Positions 52,126 to 54,035 of a DNA stretch of 54,035 bases are shown here, piece after piece. The notes below the pieces were generated by a model that was not told the DNA's origin, did no database searches, and saw only the letters and a list, made by a program, of their open reading frames with translations. The stretch covers positions 1 through 54,035 of the forward strand of contig NZ_JAKSYM010000163.1 of assembly GCF_022829545.1 (NCBI RefSeq). The letters run 5' to 3'. Position numbers and translations under genes: made by a program. The number at the start of each line of letters is the position of its first letter. The first letter of the stretch is position 1. This DNA comes from Methylobacterium sp. J-030 (GTDB lineage Bacteria; Pseudomonadota; Alphaproteobacteria; Rhizobiales; Beijerinckiaceae).

Positions 52126-53118
52126 TCACCGCCCGCGCCGCAGATCCCAGACCTCGGGGTTGACCAGGCCGCCGGGATGCCGCCCGGCCAGCACGTCGAC
52201 CACCCGGGTCGCGGCGGTCTCGGCGGTGCGGATCAGCGCGGCCTCGGTCGAGCCGCCGACATGGGGCGTCAGGATCACCCGCTCCTGGCGGGCCAGGGGA
52301 TGGCCGGGGGGCAGCGGCTCCTGCGCGGTGACGTCGAGTCCGGCGCCGGCGATCGTGCCGGCTTCCAGCGCCTCCACGAGGGCGGCCTCGTCGACGAGGC
52401 CGCCGCGGCTGGTGTTGATCAGGAACGCACCCCGCTTCATCCGGGCGAGTTGCGCGCGGCCGATCAGCCCGCGCGTGCCGGCGGTGAGCGGCAGGTGCAG
52501 CGAGACGATGTCGGCCTCCGCCAGCACGGCCTCCACCGAGGTGGCGCGCAGGGCGCCGGCCGTGGCGAAGTCCGTTTCCGGGCGGCTCGGCCCGTAGGCC
52601 AGGATCCGCAGACCCAGGGCGCTGCCGAGCCGGGCCGTGGCCTGCCCGATCGCCCCGAAGCCGACGAGGCCGAGGGTGAGACCGGCGAGTTCGACCAGGC
52701 GGGTGGTGAACTTGAAGCTGTCGTCGCCCTGCCGAACCGACCGGTCGGCCCCGGGCAGGGCCTTCGCCAGGGCGAAGATCAGCGCCAAGGTCTGCTCGGC
52801 CACCGAGACGGCATTGGCGCCCGGCGTGTTGACCACCACGATGCCGGCTTCGGTCGCCGCCGCCTTGGCGACGTGGTCGGTGCCGGTGCCGTGCACGCCG
52901 ATCACCCGCAGGTCCGGGGCCGCCGCGATGGCCCCGGCCGGGAAGCCGGTGTTGCGGGTGATGACCGCGACGCAGCCGGCGACGTCGCGGATGAGGGTTT
53001 CGGGATCGGTGCCGCGGGCCGGCCGCGGTTCCAGCCCGGCCGCACGCAGCCGGTCGAGGCCCGCCGCGTGGATCGGCTGGACGATGAGGCACGGACCGGT
53101 GATCACGGAACGGAGCAT
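52126..53118 (-). CDS. D-2-hydroxyacid dehydrogenase (NAD-dependent)
   Basis: 330-residue oxidoreductase of the D-isomer-specific family, the group that includes phosphoglycerate, glyoxylate and hydroxypyruvate reductases. The nucleotide-binding motif is LGLVGFGAIGQATARLG. The substrate-site Arg is in NTSRGGLVDE, the Glu in LDVTAQEPLPPGHPL and the catalytic His in LTPHVGGSTEAA. Substrate-domain elements are AVITRNTGFPAGA and VIGVHGTGTDHV. ATG 53118 is the conserved start. The exact substrate cannot be read from sequence; methylotrophs use hydroxypyruvate reductase in the serine cycle, but this protein is not clearly HprA. Confidence 0.9.
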   Translation of the reverse strand: MLRSVITGPCLIVQPIHAAGLDRLRAAGLEPRPARGTDPETLIRDVAGCVAVITRNTGFPAGAIAAAPDLRVIGVHGTGTDHVAKAAATEAGIVVVNTPGANAVSVAEQTLALIFALAKALPGADRSVRQGDDSFKFTTRLVELAGLTLGLVGFGAIGQATARLGSALGLRILAYGPSRPETDFATAGALRATSVEAVLAEADIVSLHLPLTAGTRGLIGRAQLARMKRGAFLINTSRGGLVDEAALVEALEAGTIAGAGLDVTAQEPLPPGHPLARQERVILTPHVGGSTEAALIRTAETAATRVVDVLAGRHPGGLVNPEVWDLRRGR

Positions 53119-53534
53119 CCCTGGGCGGCCGGCGGGGCCGGGTTCGGTGACTGAGAGCCCGATCGTCCTAGGACCGGCCCCGCGTCGTGGCAACGGGACG
53201 TTCCGGAGGCTGTGTCGCTTCACGGGCGCGCAGGCCGGATAGGAGAGCACGGTCTCACCCGGCGTGCGTTCCGATGCACGCATGACGCGCGCCAAGATGC
53301 GCGCCAAGCCGCGCGGCGCTACGGGCGAGACAGGTTCGAGGCACGCGGCCGATCACGGTGCGTGACCGGCTCCCCTTCTTCCGTGGGGGCGAGGAGAGCG
53401 GCACCCCCTCAAGCGGCCGGGCGTGGCGGCTGAGACCGCACACCCGTGAAGTCCGTCATCCTGCGCGGTCCGGACCAGCGCTCGGCCGTCAGGATGGCGG
53501 TGTCAAACAGGGCGTGCGAAGCCGGTCGGCCCGT
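53119..53534. other. 416-bp gene-free interval
   Basis: No supported gene, terminator or promoter of known type was found. Short open frames here are GC artefacts. Direct partial repeats GCGCGCCAAG occur at about 53288 and 53298. A near-miss to an EcfG promoter (GGAAC-N16-CGTG, minus strand, near 53250-53275) was noted but not accepted. Confidence 0.4.
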
Positions 53535-54035
53535 TCACACGATTCGCGGCGGCGCATCGGCCGTGAGGGCCCCCACCGGGCGCCAGACGTTGCGGCGCAG
53601 GCCGAGTTGCTCCAGCCGGTCGAGGAGCCACCACTCGATCCGCGTGCGCCAGCGGGCGAGGCCCAGGAACGACCAGAGGTCGAACCCGGCGAGCGGCAGG
53701 AACGGGTTGTGCCGATCGTAGGCCCAGACCTCGATGCGCACCGCCGGCCGCAGGGACGGGCCCCGGGCGTGGAAGCCCACCGTGTCGCCCACCACCAGCG
53801 TATTGCCCGGGACCGCGAAGGCCACCGGATCGGCATAGCCCATCCGCTTCAGCTCCGCGGGGCTCGCCCGGAACGAGCCGCGGCCGCTGAGGCAATCGAC
53901 GCCGCACGCCGCGTTGATGGCGGTGCGCCGCTCCCAGGCGAGCCGCCGCTTGGTCAGGCGGTGCGAGCCCGGAACGTAGGTGAACGGCCCCTCGTCGGCG
54001 GCGACGTCGGTGAGGAACAGCCACGCCTTCATGGT
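53535..54035 (-). CDS. Phytanoyl-CoA dioxygenase (PhyH) family protein, 5' end outside the window
   Basis: The frame is open to the window edge, so the N terminus is missing; about 166 codons are visible. AWLFLTDVAADEGPFTYVPGSHRL is the typical PhyH core just after the iron-binding HxD. GDTVGFHARGPSLRPAVRIEVWAYDRHNPFL contains the distal His and the 2-oxoglutarate Arg. Such enzymes are Fe(II)/2-oxoglutarate hydroxylases of lipids or small metabolites. An internal ATG at 54032 is not the real start. The C-terminal extension (LWSFLGLARWRTRIEWWLLD) is Trp-rich. Substrate unknown. Confidence 0.8.
   Translation of the reverse strand, partial: TMKAWLFLTDVAADEGPFTYVPGSHRLTKRRLAWERRTAINAACGVDCLSGRGSFRASPAELKRMGYADPVAFAVPGNTLVVGDTVGFHARGPSLRPAVRIEVWAYDRHNPFLPLAGFDLWSFLGLARWRTRIEWWLLDRLEQLGLRRNVWRPVGALTADAPPRIV

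Noticed and set aside
53240..53280. EcfG-like promoter GGAAC-N16-CGTG on the minus strand upstream of the hydroxyacid dehydrogenase
   Set aside because: The -10 element lacks the second invariant T (CGTG instead of cGTT), and a normal leader position was not convincing.
1..54035. tRNA, rRNA, CRISPR arrays, prophage or insertion-sequence transposase genes
   Set aside because: Nothing resembling tRNA T-arms in intergenic DNA, regularly spaced repeats, integrases or DDE transposases was found on either strand by reading; a dedicated scan with tRNAscan or an IS search would be decisive.

Overview
The window is about 54 kb of very GC-rich DNA with strongly GC-biased third codon positions. The gene content points to an alphaproteobacterium of the order Rhizobiales (Hyphomicrobiales), most probably Methylobacterium-like. 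Markers are an adjacent RegB/RegA (ActS/ActR) redox pair with the typical Fis-type output domain, PurS/PurQ, a MucR/Ros regulator, an intracellular PHB depolymerase, and promoters of the GGAAC-N16/17-cGTT type used by the general stress sigma factor EcfG. The genus is an inference. No rRNA, tRNA, phage, transposase or CRISPR array was seen.

Layout. 1-673: gene-free, with a repeat pair (32 bp perfect inverted repeats) and a terminator or small-RNA-like structure. 674-4082 (minus): purQ, purS, a small membrane protein, regA, regB. 4360-5637: phaZ, behind an EcfG-like promoter. 6110-13103: peptide ABC transporter I (binding protein, two permeases, two ATPases) and an amidohydrolase. 13240-14931: chemoreceptor. 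15342-17043: ATPase and permease of a NitT/TauT/SsuBC-type importer with no binding protein nearby. 17528-17977: a MucR-type regulator without the zinc cysteine. 18498-24993 (minus): peptide ABC transporter II (binding protein, two permeases, M20 peptidase, fused double ATPase), divergent from a LysR regulator. 26085-27991: secreted CDP-diacylglycerol diphosphatase and a DUF2891 protein. 28059-31270 (minus): a small RNA candidate and a large hybrid sensor kinase. 31700-34996: Mfd-like translocase. 35061-39059: GlcG/HbpS-like protein, PAS protein, amidase/carbamoylase and small proteins. 39180-43216: spermidine-synthase-like protein, a 68-residue protein, a PLP-dependent ornithine/lysine/arginine decarboxylase and a GNAT acetyltransferase. 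43774-49002: a 1742-residue subtilisin autotransporter. 49083-54035: YceI, LysR, a cupredoxin, a small secreted protein, a second small RNA candidate, a D-2-hydroxyacid dehydrogenase and the 3' part of a phytanoyl-CoA dioxygenase family gene.

How it fits together. Two complete peptide-import systems converge on the 13-18 kb region. Each carries its own cytoplasmic hydrolase, and each hydrolase gene is preceded by a palindrome one base away from the ParB centromere site parS (TGTTTCACGTGAAACA). These are either true parS sites, which would place the window near the replication origin, or a shared operator. Carbon and energy storage (phaZ), redox sensing (RegBA) and stress control (three EcfG-type promoters) recur through the window.

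The most interesting object is a pair of paralogous intergenic RNAs (about 28.06-28.16 kb and 51.90-51.99 kb, minus strand). Both have a single-stranded core TTTCCTCCCTAGACTT between stem-loops, both end in strong terminators, and their stems keep pairing despite base changes. The exposed CCUCCC is complementary to Shine-Dalgarno sequences. A third, less similar CCUCCC/terminator structure follows purQ. One of the pair has an EcfG-like promoter, the other a housekeeping-like one.
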